A stretch of DNA of 64,000 nt from Flammula alnicola (Eukaryota > Basidiomycota > Agaricomycetes > Agaricales > Strophariaceae): contig JADNRV010000082.1 of NCBI GenBank assembly GCA_015499995.1, positions 62,001 through 126,000 of the forward strand, read 5' to 3'. The notes under the pieces were generated by a model. That model was not told the origin of the DNA. It made no database searches and saw nothing but the letters and a program-made list of their open reading frames with translations. The position numbers and the translations under genes were made by a program. Positions 9,470 through 23,102 of the stretch are shown here, piece by piece (the stretch's first letter is position 1; each line of letters opens with the position of its first letter).

Positions 9470-10706
9470 TCAGTGCCAGACCATGCCTTTCATCAACCAC
9501 TTTCCAGTTCGTACCACTTTTGCGCTTTTCACCTGTCCATCATCTCCAAACTCAGCACCGACATCAACGAGCCCACCTGGATGGCGGATTCTGACAAGGT
9601 CTGCATCATCCTTCAAAGAATTGGAAGAACTTCGCGCGATATCCCATGCAATCGTCCCATTGATCTTCGATGCGACTCCAAGGCAAAGGCCGACGGTCAT
9701 GGGAACGGCTTTGTGCAGCACCCCCATTGACAACGCGTGAATTACGATGTCGACGTGCTGCGATGCATCGCCGTTTGTGTGTGGCGCACGGAGCATTGCG
9801 ATTTTCGGTTGTGCCTGGGCAGAGGGATCGAGGCCCATCCTTTTCGCGCCTTGTTGGCGTATTGTTTCGAGGATAGGACCACTTCCTCGATGGCGACGCT
9901 TTTGCTTTGGAGGTAGTCTTCCATTGGCAGAAATTGGTTCAGCTCGGAGTAATCGACAAATACGGTCGGGTTTGTGGCGTCCACCAAAGACGCCTTGACA
10001 GAGCGAGGAGGTTTCGAGGAATCAGAAATCTCGAGCAAGTCAATTGGTTGCCTGAAGGAAGAAGCTTTCCTGTTCGCGCGCCTCCAGGATCAATGAAATC
10101 AAGTACGATTTTCGACGCTTTCCCAGGTACACCTGCTACGGTCACCTCGGGTAGATCAAGAATTGGTGCTCCTGTTTCTGAGACGGGGAAGGTAGTGTCA
10201 ATGACCTTCTGCGTATTTGTGTTGAAGCATCTGATCGTCGCGAGTCGCCCGGCTGTTGGGGGAGGACAGACACCCTCGTCCACCGCGTACACTCCGATCA
10301 TGCTGGTGAGGTTTCCGCAGTTCCCCGAGTAGTCGATGCTGCTATCACGAATTCCGACTTGAACGAAAGTGTATTCGACTTCAATGCCCTGTGCCTTCTG
10401 CTCGGGAGTCGGCGGGGCTACCACCATGATTTTAGAGAGGCTGGAGACACCACCTCCCATTCCGTTCAGCTGTCTTCCGTATTCGGGATCGGGTGAGCCC
10501 ATGATCCCGAGAAAAATCGGGGTCCATTCGCTGCGGTCTGCAGGGAGTACCGCCTTGTTCAAGAAAATTCCCTTGGATGTTCCTCCGCGTAGGAAACTAG
10601 CAGGAAGGGGGTTGGGGGTTGATGCTGAAGATGTAATTCCAGAGCTCATTTTCGGGATGCGACGTCGCGCAAGAGTTCGTGATGATGCACCAAGTCGCTG
10701 CAGCAT
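9470..10706 (-). CDS. PrpF-family isomerase, reading frame broken twice
   Basis: PrpF-like proteins isomerise tricarboxylates or related acids (methylaconitate, methylitaconate, 4-oxalomesaconate, aconitate). From the ATG at 10706 the protein begins with a basic, mitochondrial-presequence-like MLQRLGASSRTLARRR. It continues with FLRGGTSKGIF, GSPDPEYGRQLNGMGGG and DYSGNCGNL, the two conserved active-site regions, and ends RTGKWLMKGMVWH as in the family. The frame shifts near 10047 (after SGN, where NPIDLLEI is expected) and near 9839 (before MGLDPSAQAQPKIAML). Each is explained by one missing base; no intron signals fit. All expected domains are present, so sequencing error is more likely than decay, but a recent pseudogene is possible. 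It shares a neighbourhood with a CoA-transferase and a lactonase. Confidence 0.8.
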
Positions 10707-11569
10707 TATTCTTGTTGACGGTGAAAATGCAGGCTTTCAGCGCCCAAGCTAGTTGCCGATGCATGCTGAGTATAAAGGAGAGACCGAATCAAACCCACTC
10801 CACCTTCCGAAGGGTTCTAGGCAAAACTCTGTTTGCCACGTCCCTTGTACTGTTGATCGTAACCTTCCGCAGATCGACCTGGGTATTTCCTGTAAACCGG
10901 CGAACCAAGCAGGCTTCAACGACATTACTGGGTCTTTTCACCTAACACGATATATGTTGCACTGCGCACCTCGAGATGATGAGATGGAAGAAGAGAAGAA
11001 ATGCTAGGGAAACAAAGGCACCGTTGACCCGGCTTCCGCCCTGCCGAACAGTATGTAACCTTCCCACGTGGATGGCAGGATAAATTTGGAACATCGGAAA
11101 GTTCGTTTGTTTTCGAACTTCACTGTCACTGTTGATAGACTTGATACCTTTGATTGTTGGGCTGCCGCAGTTCCATGGTTCTAGTGCTTCAAGTCCTCAG
11201 AAAATTTCGCTGAAAGTATTTTAAAAGACACCTTCGCACACGAACACATTTATTTTAGTATTGAGAGGTGAGCATCCCTAATTACAGTCACGTTGCCGCA
11301 GCATAACTGACCCCGACAACTTGCATGTTTCTCACCCGACAGGTACTTAGAAGAGGCGTCTGGAGGCGTCAGACATCTTTCTTTACACCACATCAATCCT
11401 TGTGGTTTCCTGTCTTTTTTCTTATCCCGCATCAACCTGCTTGGACGCCACTCTTTTCGTTCCACGTGCAACAACTTTACGCTGGCTCTATTTATCAGTA
11501 CTTAAAAGTGCGTTATCCTCTTAATTTCAAGATGTACATGTGCTGATTCGACCGCCAGTCGAGGAAGCC
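10707..11569. other. Intergenic between divergent genes
   Basis: This holds the 5' regions of the minus-strand PrpF-like gene and the plus-strand membrane-protein gene. A pyrimidine-rich stretch with CT-rich blocks precedes the latter. No additional gene was seen. Confidence 0.5.
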
Positions 11570-12219
11570 ATGTCGCCATATCCAGCAGCCTCAGCTTCAC
11601 TTTCCTCTTCCTCTGCTAGTCCTTCGAAGATCTCAGATCCTACCCCTAAGAGTGACCACCGTATATTAATCGTGGTGGTTATTCTAGGAATAGTCGGCGC
11701 CTTTCTGATTGCCTACATCATCTATATCACTCGCCGCGTGAACAGGCGGCAGAGTAATGGAGAGATATCTGGGCCGTATCAGGGAACTGCGATGCATCAG
11801 GACCATCCTGCTGCTAACATTACACCCTTTGGCGCCGCTGGACCGCACTATGGAGGCCAGGTACCTCGATTCAGTGCGTAGAACCTTTCAATACACAACC
11901 ATGTCACTCGTTAACATTTCTTTCAGAGCACAACCCTGGAGAAGATATGCGCATTGCTCTTCGTCGACCTGATGGCGCCTGGCACTTCGCTGATTCACGT
12001 ACACCTTTCACACCAGCGGGAGTGACAGACATTGATGTCCTCCCTTCACCCATGTCATCCTCTACCAGCCTATTCTCCTTCAACTCTCACCTGCCTTCAA
12101 GCAAGGAGCAAGAAGTCAGGGCTTCCCGCGAACATTACTATAACCCCGCTCCTCCTCCTCCGGCTTATTATCGTGAGCCTTGCAGGGAACATTTCGATGG
12201 CCATGCCTCACCACTTTAA
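11570..12219 (+). CDS. Small single-pass membrane protein of unknown function
   Basis: Two exons (11570-11873 and 11927-12219) joined by a 53 nt intron with GTGCGT donor and TTTCAG acceptor give 198 residues. Residues about 1-25 are Ser/Ala/Pro-rich. They are followed near residue 33 by a 22-residue hydrophobic segment (ILIVVVILGIVGAFLIAYII) and then a basic TRRVNRRQ stop-transfer. The cytosolic-side tail is rich in Pro, Ser and Tyr, including a PAPPPPAYY motif of PPxY type that could bind WW domains. No signal peptide is evident, so a type III orientation is likely. No family was recognised. This Ser-rich head plus one membrane span is common among fungal surface-sensor-like or Shisa-like proteins, but that is only a resemblance. 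Confidence 0.6.
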
Positions 12220-12752
12220 CTTTATATGGACCTTTTCGTTTCTGCTTTCTTTGGGTTTCTCGTCGCATCTTACATCCTTCCTATTTTCTATCTTGCCCAT
12301 GCTGGAACACATTGTATTCTTTCACACCACCATCATCATTCTTCTTTCAAACAACCCTTGCTCACGATTTCGTTACGCACTTGATGTTTTTTGCATCCCT
12401 CTTCTTCCTATATTGCAGCCAAGCCACTTAATGCTTCATCCAATATTACCACAAGCATGAGATTGTTATGTAGTGAGATATGACTTATTGCTATGTATGC
12501 ATTCGTTTTCCCCTCATGAACCATTTGACAAGACCGCCTGATGTTACAGGTAAACTGAATAAACGTTTCTCTTCACTACGTTGGACTTTCCCACGGTAAG
12601 AATTGAATACGCAGCTTTATTTTATTTCTGAACGAGTCACATTTCACGTCGGCTCGGTTTTTTAAATCTTCTGAACCGCGTTATCCGATCTCAAGGTGCC
12701 TTCCAAGGTTACATTCGCGAAGCTCAAGGCAAAAGAGGCGGCCAGAGGTGCG
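12220..12752. other. 3' flank of the membrane-protein gene and 5' flank of GCN1
   Basis: The segment is pyrimidine-rich from 12220 to 12430. No gene, repeat or RNA signature was recognised, but an upstream GCN1 leader or first exon may lie in its last 100 bp. Confidence 0.5.
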
Positions 12753-15700
12753 ATGAGCAAATCCGAGATTCAATCTTGGATCTCGACAACAAGCATCGGA
12801 GAGCCATCGAACGGCAATGGAGATTATCAGGAACAGGCGTGGCAGAGAGATCGTGTGCTGAGCGATTGGCCGCGGTCTCTGGAATACGCGCAAACGCTGC
12901 TCTTGAACGAGAAAACGAAAGGAAGGAAGATTTTCTTGCAAGAGGAGTTACTATCGCTCGCAAAACATGGAGGTGTGTTTGATTTCTGGATTCTGGGTAA
13001 TTCGCCGACTTATACGATCTCTTTGAGACCTCTCGTTATCGCAAATATTAGATGTGTTCAAGCTGTTGACTCTGACATACCCCCGATACTCCGATTCTGG
13101 TTCACGCGAAGCAGTCGAGGCAGTCGGGCTGGAATTGGTGCGCAGGGACGAGCTGCGAGGGACGGAGGAAGGAGCAAAGGACGAGGTCAGGCTAGGGGTC
13201 GCCGAGCAAATTCTTGGATGGCTTTCCAATGAAATTGGCAGGCTGGCGAAGAGAGGAAGCTCCGAGTGTGTAGAGAAATATTTTTCAACTCGTCCACAAC
13301 TGACTGTCCGACATTCAGTTCCTACGCACCGTCGGACCTGTTCGTACTACTGAGCTGGTCATGCGGGTTGTATACGACGTGTATCAAGTACAACCCACAG
13401 TTCAGCACATCTAACTCTTGGCGCGTCCTTGTCGGATCGCTGGCGTTGGTTTTCGACATGCTGACGGAATCGTCCAAGGCAAAACCCTCGTTGAAAAAAG
13501 GCGCGATCGTTCGGACACGGCGAGCACTCAGATCGGCAGGCGAAAAAGTGCCCGAACTCATCGCAACACTGTTGTCGATTTCAAAACAAGTCAGGCTCCT
13601 GTCCGGATGGTGACGCTGCTCGGCGTGGGTATTGGTGTCCTCATCCGCCTCAAAAATGTTCCTGCAGAGCCAGTTCAACGATTGCCTCAAGAACTCAAGG
13701 TAGATTTCTTTATATTCCACCCGTCCTTCTGTGATTTAACGTAGGTATTCAGGCAGGAATTATTGGACTTTATACAAGCATAGTTCTCATGGCCAAAAGC
13801 TCTCTTCCAGAGCATACACTTGTGCGTTGTTTGACAACTTGACTTGATATATGCTTATCGGCCTTGCATAGACGAGCTTCAACGACTTCATATCGGCGTT
13901 TATTACTGTTGACGACTTTACTAAAGCGATCGCACCCACAATAGAAAAGGCGTTATTACGATCTCCGGAATACTCACTTCCCGGTAAGTTACCCGTCGAG
14001 TCTCATTAGCTTTGCCTCTTACCTATACACCTGAAGCTGTTTCCCAGTTTTTCTCTGCATACAAACACCACTAGCTGTCGAATCATTCCAACGCCTCCTC
14101 GCACAAATCATCAGCAGCGCAAAGTCCAGCAACCCTACTGTCCGCACGAACTCGATCGACCTTTTCAAAGCCTTGATTGGACTGAGCGACCCCGTTGATC
14201 CGCACAACCTCGCTCGTATCGCCATTCCTGAACTCGTCAACCTTCCTAAAACCGGAAAATCTGCGGGCCCTGACCATCGCATCGCCCTCTACTCCATGCT
14301 TGCCTTCCTCACTCCTGCGACAGGCGTTTCTCTACCTCTCGTCCAAGCTACGACGGTGCTCATACCAAAGGAGCCTCATGAAGCTGCAACATCGGTGCTG
14401 GTAGCAGCGTTGCCCTCACACATCGTATTCCTCCTTCGCGAAGCGTCGTTGCCTACCGAGACCATCCAATTGATCTCCAAAGAGATGAATAGCTCGAAGC
14501 CAGCCGTCAGGAAAGCGTTTGTCGGGCTAGCTGGATCTATCTTTTTAGATGACCAGGGTGTTATGGACACGGAGAATGGTGCTGTCTTTGCGACAGGCCT
14601 TCTTTCATCCTTCGAGACATGCCTCAAAACGGTCTCGAGCAACCCTTTAAACTCAAGCGGAGGTCCGTATGAAGGATATGTCGCTCTTTCTGTCCTTCTG
14701 GGTCCATTTGCACGCTCCAAGCGATTTGGTCAGTAGGATTCTAAGTCTGTAAAGCCGAAATTGTGTTCATCTGGATTTTTAGATGCTGCTATCTCTCAAA
14801 ACTCCGCGATCTCTGCGATTACGGCCAGCACTGTTAAGCAGTCGTTCTTATTGTGGGACAAAGTTTACCAAAAACTCACGGACGAAGAGGACGAACGCTG
14901 GCTTCTGCGAGCCTGCGACGCCTCACTTCAATATTTTGCCAATGATCTTTCGAAGAATGAAACCTTACGGTATGTGCCAATCTCTCTTCCCGAGTTCAAG
15001 TTCTGATAAATTAGAACGAAGATCGCAGCTAGGTCTCGTTTATGTACATCTTGCGCTAGACAGTCGGTCTCCTGAAATTCGAAGGCTTGTGAATGCATCC
15101 CTTGTCGAAGCGACTGCCCGGGCCCCACAACTGACAGACCGTGTCATCCGAGAGGCATTGTCTACTTTCCTCGCCCGCGGCCCTCCAACGCACAAACCCG
15201 CCCCATCCGCTTCTGCCGACGAACCCATCCCTTCTTGGAACAAGCACGGCCGACTTTCTGCCCTCTTACTCAGCTCCGTGTCGTTCAGCGAGGATGTTGG
15301 GCCGACATTGCGGGAAAATACCGTTGTTGAGCTGGTTGTTCTCGCTCATCATCATCTCATATGTCCGTACGTCGCTATTTGCCTCGTTGAAAATTTTCTG
15401 ACCATTGCATCTAGGCGGATCCGAGCGACAGACATGGGTCGATATTTGCCAGAGGGCGGGTGTAGATCCTGGCGAGGTCATTAATAAGTATCTCGATAAA
15501 CTGATCAAACTTGTCCTTGACGCCAGTCTCGCCAAATCGAAGGTAACTTATTCTTTCGTTAACAATCGTCCCTGCATTCAACTATAGGCAGTTCGGTTTC
15601 GCAGACGCGTGCTACAGTGCCATCACTACTCTGGCGTTCATTTCGCCTTCACTTGTGCTTCCTCGCATCGTAGAACAACTACAACAAGATCTTGATCCAA

Positions 15701-18700
15701 ATGTTCTTAACACCTTATCGGACGACGAACTGGCGATCTGGGCAACCCCTGAAGGAACGACATTTGTGGATGGTTAGTTGCGTTTTTCTTCTTCTACTTA
15801 GCTGCATATTCATGTTCATTGCCTCCTTTCAGTTCTCTCTTCATCGCAGGCGGAAGTTAGGTCCAACAAGGGTAAAGATTACGAGATTGCGAAATGGGAG
15901 GAGGAAATTCGGAAATCACTTGCATCGAAGAAGGCGACGCCGGTTACCTTGTCAAAGCAACAACAAGCTCTTGTTCAAACCCAACTCGAGAAAGAGATCA
16001 AGATTCGACAACATGTTCAAGCCATCCAGGCACATCTTATCCGAGGCTTGAACTTTGTCAAGAGCCTTGTCGCGGCTGGCGTTGAAGAATTCCAGTTTTA
16101 CATGTCTTCGATCGTCTCGCTACTTCTGAAAGGAGCATTGGGCAGAGGTTCATTCCTTGCAGGCTCGACAGCATTCGAATCATACGTTGTAAGTGTCTAC
16201 ATTCAATATCGTGACCCTTTATTGACTTATACAATAGGAACTTTCGAAAGTCACGTCAGATCGTTTGGATACTTTTAAGCGATGGATCGGAATCGTCACA
16301 CTTCGATACTTGAAAATCGGATCTGTACCAGAGGAATTACAAGCAGAACCTCTGTTCAGTAAGCACTTCAGGCGATTTCCCTCTAACCCCACTCACGTTA
16401 ACGGTAGTGCTCGTCATTCGTGTACTTTACCGATTGCGATCCCTATCTGAGCAGGCGCCTTTCGATGCGGCCACGTTCTCATACACATTCCCTCTCATCA
16501 GTCAAACTCTTCTTAGTGGAGGGCTTCCTGGCGAAGCAGAAGAGGATGACCCTCTGGAGCAAGTCGCACTAGCATTGGAAATTGTCAAATTCCATTGTGG
16601 TGAATGTAAGTTGTTTTCTCTTTCAAAGAAACCTACAATGCTTAGCTGTTTTGGTCAGTTGCCAGTACTGCATTCCCGCGATTGCGAACAATTGAAAATC
16701 TTATTCATGTCATTCGTAACCAACCAAATCTCGCCAAAGAGGCTTCATCGGATCTCATTGGAATTGGCGAGGCTATATATGCAACTGCGTCTTCGGAGGA
16801 GACATCAGCTCTGCTTCAGGGCACGCTCTTCCAGGAATCGTATGTTAGAAACTCGTGCCTGCAGGCCCTTCAGGTATGACCAATCTATAACGTGTATTGC
16901 AGACGAATCTGATCTGGCTTTTAGCCGTTCGATTTGACAGACTTAGATTGGTCTCCTGAGCTATGGATAGCTTGCCACGATGACGACGAGCAGAACGCCA
17001 GGCTGGCTGTTCATGTTTGGGAAGACAATGGCCTAGACGTTCCAGACACCTTCCTTCAAGATTTGTTTGTCTATCTTGGTACGTTTTCTTCCTTTGATCT
17101 GGAATCACAGTGCCAAATAATTGAACACAGGTCACGATAACGCATACGTCCGTTCAAGCACGGCTGCAGCTATTGCGGAAGCCGTCGAACAATGGCCACA
17201 GACCATTCAAAGTACACTCTCGACCTTGCAAGATTATTATCGTGATAAGGTCGGCGCCGCAGGTTTTGTCATAAATGACTATATCTGATGAAACTTTACG
17301 CTCCAGGCTAAGGTCCTCGCTCCAGAGTTCGACCAATATGTAAGTTTCACTGACCGTCGCATATTCCACCACTCATGACCTGGCATCAGGGAATGGTTAT
17401 CGCCCAAAGCCTTGATCGTTCGGATCCATGGACAGCGCGTCTTGCCACAGCTCGGACGTTCGAACTTCTTGCACCCTCTTTACAGAAACCGAACTTGAAC
17501 CATTCTTCAAGTTTTTGATCCAAGACCAGGCCCTTGGAGATCGTACGGCCGATGTAGACGAGGGATGCTATCTGCTGGACCACAGTTATAGATTTACATG
17601 GTGCCAGTCGATTAGCTGCCCTCATCGCCCTATTTGAAGATCGTTTAGCCGATTTGAATTCACCTTCCGAGAGTGATGACTTTATCAAGGAAGCCGTAGT
17701 CATTCTCTTCGGCCGTGTCGCTCGCCATTTACAATCCTCGGATCCCAGAATACCTGTCATTGTCGACAGGCTCGTAGATGCATTGAAAACTCCCGCAGAA
17801 CAAGTGCAAATCGCAGTCTCCGAATGTCTATCGCCACTGGTCACGCTATGCGGCCCAGGCTGCCGACGTTGGTCGATGGCCTGTTTGAAGATCTGTTCGG
17901 TGCTTCAAACTATGCAAGCCGTCGTGGCGCTGCATATGGACTGGCTGGTGTCATAAAGGGTACAGGCATCGGTGGTATGAGGGAGTTCAACATTATATCT
18001 CGGCTAAAATCTGCGGCGGAAGAAAAGAAGCGATATGAACCTCGTCAAGGCGTCATGTTTGCCTTCGAAACATTATCGAATACTTTGGGCCGACTCTTTG
18101 AACCGTATATCACCTACGTCCTTCCTCTCCTGTTAACATCATTCGGCGATTCAACGGCAGATGTCCGTGAAGCTACCCAAGATGCTGCGCGTGTAATCAT
18201 GGGCAACCTCTCCGGCTATGGCGTCAAGCTGATTCTACCGACCCTCCTGGAGGGATTGGACGAGAAACAATGGCGTTCCAAGAAAGGGTCGATCGAATTA
18301 CTCGGCATGATGGCTTATTGCTCGCCTCGCCAGCTGTCGATATCACTGCCTATTGTCATCCCTCGATTGACAGGCGTTTTGACCGATTCCATGCTCAAGT
18401 CCGCACGGCAGCAACAAGAGCTTGAAGCAATTCGGAGAGGTCATTAGCAATCCCGAAATCCAATCACTCGTACCGGTTCTACTCAAGGCACTTGTTGACC
18501 CAGCCAAGACGCCGAATGCTCTGGCTGCCTTGTTGAAAACTTCTTTCATGCACTATATCGACCATTCGTCGCTTGCACTGGTGAATTCTGTCTCTATTTT
18601 ATTAGTATTCTTAGTTTCTGATAGCAAGGTGTTTCATAGGTTGTTCCTATCCTCGAAAGAGGTCTTCGAGAACGTGGTGCAGATACAAAGAAGAAGGCAG

Positions 18701-21700
18701 CACAAATTGTAGGAAACCTTGCTTCTCTCACAGATTCTAAGGACTTCGTGCCATATTTGGACGAACTCTTCCTATGGTGCACCAAGTCCTGGTAGACCCT
18801 GTACCAGAAGCTCGCGCGACTGCTGCCAAAGCTTTAGGAACCTTGGTCGAACGATTGGGAGAAATTCACTTCCCAGATCTGGTTCCTGGACTTCTAAGAA
18901 CTCTAAAGACCGATACTTCGGGAGTCGACCGACAAGGTGCAGCTCAAGGTCTCAGCGAAGTTCTCTCAGGTCTTGGCATGGAAAGACTGGAGGGTCTGCT
19001 TCCAGATATCATCGCCAATGCTCGATCACCCCGTCCCACTGTGCGCGAGGGCTTCATGTCACTCCTCGTGTACTTGCCCGCAACGTTCGGCAATCGTTTC
19101 CAGCCTCATCTTCCAAAGATCATTGCACCTATCCTTGGTGGCTTATCCGATACCGAAGAATACGTACGAGAAGCAGCAATGCGTGCTGGACGAATGGTTG
19201 TTACGAACTACTCCAGCAAGGCCATAGATCTGCTCTTGCCAGAACTCGAAAGTGGGATGTTCGACCCTGGATGGCGCATTCGCGTGAGTCCGTTATCGGT
19301 GTCATTCACGCTTAACTAATTTTTTCTGTAGCAATCTTCCATTACTCTTGTGGGCGAACTTCTGTTCAAAGTCTCAGGTATTTCCGGCAAAGCTTCGGAG
19401 CTCGAAGAAGAAGACGTCGCTGCAGAAGCGACAACGGCGGAATCGTCGCGTCGTGCACTTCTTGAAGTCCTTGGTCAAGAACGTCGAGACCGAATTCTGG
19501 CTGCCTTATACCTCGTTCGCCAGGATGGTGTGGTCGTGGTACGACAAGCCTCAATTCAAATCTGGAAAGCCCTAGTCCATAACACACCACGAACAGGTAT
19601 AGTGATATCTTGTGCACTTGAAGTAACATAATTCATGGTTGTTTCAGTCAGGGAAATTCTGCCTGAACTCGTCAACCAAATTCTCTCCCTTATTTCATCT
19701 GATGAATTTGAGCAACAAGAGGTAGCGTCATACGAGCATTATGACGGACTCTTACTCATCTTTCCAAGACTGCAGGGCGCACAGTGGCTGAAATATGCCG
19801 CAAATTTGGCGAAAGGATTTTGGGAGAAATTATGCCCATTCTCAAGATGAAGGCCATTTCCACGGACTCTCGATCTCGGGAGGGAGTTTCTTTGATGATT
19901 AGCCAAATTATGTAAGCGCTCCACCTGGACTCGAAGGCACATTGGCTGTTGCTAACTGTTCATTTCAGGCAAAATTCCTCGGAAACCCAGAGAGAGGATC
20001 ATGAAGACGATATCATATCTATCATTCGTGCAGCGCTGGTCGACGACGAAGCCAATGTCCGCACAGCGGCTGCGCAGGCCTTTGACGTGCTACAGGAAGA
20101 AATGGGCGCAAAGGCTATCGATCAAACCATACCCACCTTGTTGGAGGCTCTCCGTCAACCCGGAAAGGGATCAGGTACCGCATTGCAAGCTCTGAAGGAA
20201 GTGATGAGTGTAAGTCCTTGTAATTGATGCCTTGTAGCCACCATACCAACTGACATCCGCAGGTCCGAGCCTCGACGGTCTTCCCCGTATTAATACCCAC
20301 GCTAACAGCAATTCCGATGACGGTGTTCAATGCTCGTGCTCTGGCGTCCCTCGTGACTGTCGCAGGCAACTCCTTGAGCAGACGGTTGACAGTTATTCTA
20401 AATTCATTAGTGAAGGTCTCTGAAGACGACATCGACGAAGAGCTCCGAGAGGCTGTCGACGAGGCTGTGCGAGCCCTCTTTTCTTCGGTCAACGATGCAG
20501 AAGGCTTAAATACCGTGATGATGGTGTTGATCGGATGGTGCGTGGTTCTGAACCTTTTGCATAACCATATGTTTAAATTTTGCTAGGGCCAAACACGACT
20601 CTCCAATACGAAGAGTCAGCGCTTGTAAACTCTTCACGGTGTTTTGCGATGCCTCCGAACTAGACTCGTCTCTTTACAGAGTCGACTGGATCCGGCAGTT
20701 GGTTTCCTTGTTGGACGACCCTCAAGTCGCTGTCCATACCGCCGCGTGGAATGCCTTTGACTCTTTCGTGCGATCTGTCCCGAAAGATGAGCTGGAGCCA
20801 CTGGTCGTACCTCTTCGTCGCACTATCGATTCCACCGGAGCTCCGGGCCGCACAGTACCAGGCTTCGACCTTCCGAAGGGCGTCTCACCAACAGTGCCAT
20901 CATCATTGCTGGTCTCACTACCGGAAGCAACGAGCAAAGAGAGCAAGCTGCATACGCCATTGGCGACCTTGTGGAACGTACAAATGAGAACGCCATCAAA
21001 CCATTTGTCGTGCCATTTACTGGTCCTCTGATTCGTGTAGCAACACAAGCAATGACCTACCCTCCAGGTGTCAAAATTGCCATTCTAAGTGCACTAACGT
21101 CAATGCTGGAACGGATTCCGGCGTTTGTCAAGCCCTTCTTCCCTCAGTTACAACGCACATTTGTCAAGAGTACCAGCGATCCTGCCAGTAGCGCCGTGCG
21201 GAGCAAAGCTGCAGAGGCGCTTGGCGTGTTGATGAAGAACCAACCCCGGGTGGATCCAGTTGTCACTGAGCTAATCACTGGAGCAAGAGGAAACGAAGAT
21301 TCCATTGCGACCAGTTTCGTTCTGGCTCTATCGTACGTTTTGCACAGCGCCTCGCAGAACGTCGGGGAGAAGGCTGTTGAGTCGTGTGTTGAGCTCGTCG
21401 CGGATGCATTCCGAGAATCTCATAGTGGTAAGTTGTTTCTCTAGTAATATCAACCTATAAATATTGATGAAATGTTTCAGAACACTATTGTGAAGCAATT
21501 GGGCTCTAGTCAGGGCATTATCGTTCCAAGCAGAACTTCTGAGGCCGATCGTTGAGTACGTTACTCCACTGACTCGCATCTAATTTTTATAATTGACCGA
21601 CAATACTCTTTAGGTCCCACCTTGTGAGTGGGACACAGCCATCGGTGCTATCGTCACAAGTCATTCTCGCGGTCGTCGACCAAGGCGAAGATTCAGAAGA

Positions 21701-21866
21701 CTCCGGAGGTCCTAATTTATTCCAAAAATTGAACCTCATGCGCAAGGTTGCTCAAAAGGCTCTGGAGAGTGCAAGCAATGACAAACCATTCATTGCTCGT
21801 CCAGCTCGAGAAGCACGAGACTTCATCAAAATGCTTGATGACGATAGTCTCGTTGGCTTGTTCTAA
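12753..21866 (+). CDS. GCN1: GCN1, ribosome-associated activator of the eIF2-alpha kinase GCN2
   Basis: GCN1 is a giant HEAT-repeat protein that binds collided or starved ribosomes with GCN20 and activates GCN2. More than 20 exons follow each other to a stop at 21866, giving roughly 2,500 residues of alpha-helical repeats. Landmarks are [20 protein letters not shown] (N-terminal exon), [34 protein letters not shown], the eEF3-like part with [61 protein letters not shown]-type [18 protein letters not shown], and the tail [18 protein letters not shown]. The first codon is uncertain; ATG 12753 is simply the first in frame. At least ten places (near 13582, 17478, 17556, 17579, 17851, 18390, 18422, 18768, 20898, 21503) need one extra base to continue the conserved frame. 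They are mostly in short homopolymers, which suggests sequence error. Confidence 0.92.
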
Positions 21867-22092
21867 GCCTTCTTTACTAATTAAAGCTTTAGATCTATTG
21901 AAATATATAATTGCGTGCATTCCTTTCAACATCTCTGCTAAGTTTTGTCTGGCACATGTTTTCATTGATGTTTTTTGGGACAACATACCCATCCTCCTAG
22001 AGCTCTTTAGACGGATGGCTGAAGTAATTGTGGTTGGCAACAGCGGAGAGTATAGTCGAGTAGAAGCTAGGCATGGCCTAGACTATAGGAGA

Positions 22093-22611
22093 CTAGGCAT
22101 GGCAGTCTATTGCAGTGCCGAGAAATTTTTCATGGTACATAACGTGTTGGAATTTATCCAGCTCTTGAAATTTCAACGTCCTGCGGATGTAAATAGACAG
22201 AGGAAGCTGGCCTGAACCACTGAGCAATTCTTTCAATAGTTCGACGTGCAGCGGAACGTTAGAGATGGAGTCGACACATATATTCATTGAGGCCAAAGAT
22301 GGGGTGTTTCCAGCGCAATTTTCCACCAGGTTTTGCATATAACGGGAGAGCGTGAGGGGAGGTGGCCAATAGATCTTGGAGTGGACAAAGGCGAAATCAC
22401 TCATTTACATAAAACGTGAAAACCTGGGACGCGATTTCGAAAGAAGGCTATGTATGAGCGGGTTGTGATTATAGTTGATTTTTGTCTTCAACCAACGACG
22501 TTCGTCTGTGAGTTTGGCGCACTCCTCAAGTAGTCCATTGCAAGGCGATCCGTTTATCCATGGTGGCGAGCTCCACGCACGCAGCACAAGGACTTCCATC
22601 GGAGAGAACAC
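22093..22611 (-). pseudogene. Truncated F-box-type gene relic
   Basis: The minus strand carries two frames. 22611-22405 has LLEECAKLTDERRWLKTKI, resembling the short coiled coil that precedes the F-box in many Agaricomycete F-box proteins. 22404-22093 has FVHSKIYWPPP and LLKELLSGSGQLPLSIYI, resembling the segment after the F-box where a surface-exposed 'S.PLSI' motif recurs. A frame change lies between them, the F-box helix itself is degraded, and the leucine-rich C-terminus is missing. The relic is convergent with GCN1. Confidence 0.5.
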
Positions 22612-22767
22612 AATTTCCAGGATTGTAGTTTTTTTGTTGAATTGTGAGTCGAGTCCTCACAGCGATCCATGTTCAGTGGGCTGGCAGGCCTCGGGCAAAA
22701 TCGTCAAACAATTCACGTATTATTGAGTTGGGAGTAACTTGGGACCCACTGAGAACCAGGAAATGAA

Positions 22768-23010
22768 TTAAAATGCATCCGAAGGTATTAATGTGATTCT
22801 ATCGAAGAAGTGGTTTGGTTGGGACGAGGGAATGCAGATGGCAGTTGAGGCTAAGCAGCTGAGCGCTGAGCTCTTGAGGCCACCAAAGGTAGGAGGTATG
22901 TATGGTGTGAATTCGGTCAAAGGGCGGACCGCCCGAGGCGTGGGAATATACCTCGGACATATATTATTATGAATCCCTTTCATTACTTCAAGTCGTACGA
23001 CTTGCAGTGC
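22768..23010. repeat. Duplicated block, promoter side of the plus-strand BTB gene
   Basis: It shares the string gagggaatgcagatggcagt and flanking sequence with 27184-27390 in direct orientation. In this copy it lies directly upstream of the BTB gene at 23103. In the other copy the BTB gene is absent and the sequence passes straight into the next duplicated block. Confidence 0.7.
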
Positions 23011-23102
23011 ACTGTGTAGTATTTTGCGTCCGTTTTTCATCCGCATTCTCGAGAACGACCGTTGTGCACGGAAACCCAAATTTCCTCGAGATCTACTGAA
23101 CC

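Noticed and set aside
12776..12982. Alternative plus-strand frame [19 protein letters not shown] overlapping GCN1 exon 1
   Set aside because: The overlapping frame with [14 protein letters not shown] joins through the intron to the conserved GCN1 sequence; this one does not.
19722..19775. Apparent frameshift in GCN1 between EQQE and [13 protein letters not shown]
   Set aside because: A 48 nt intron (GTAGCG to CCAAG) joins GAG to ACT GCA GGG in frame, so no sequence error is needed there.
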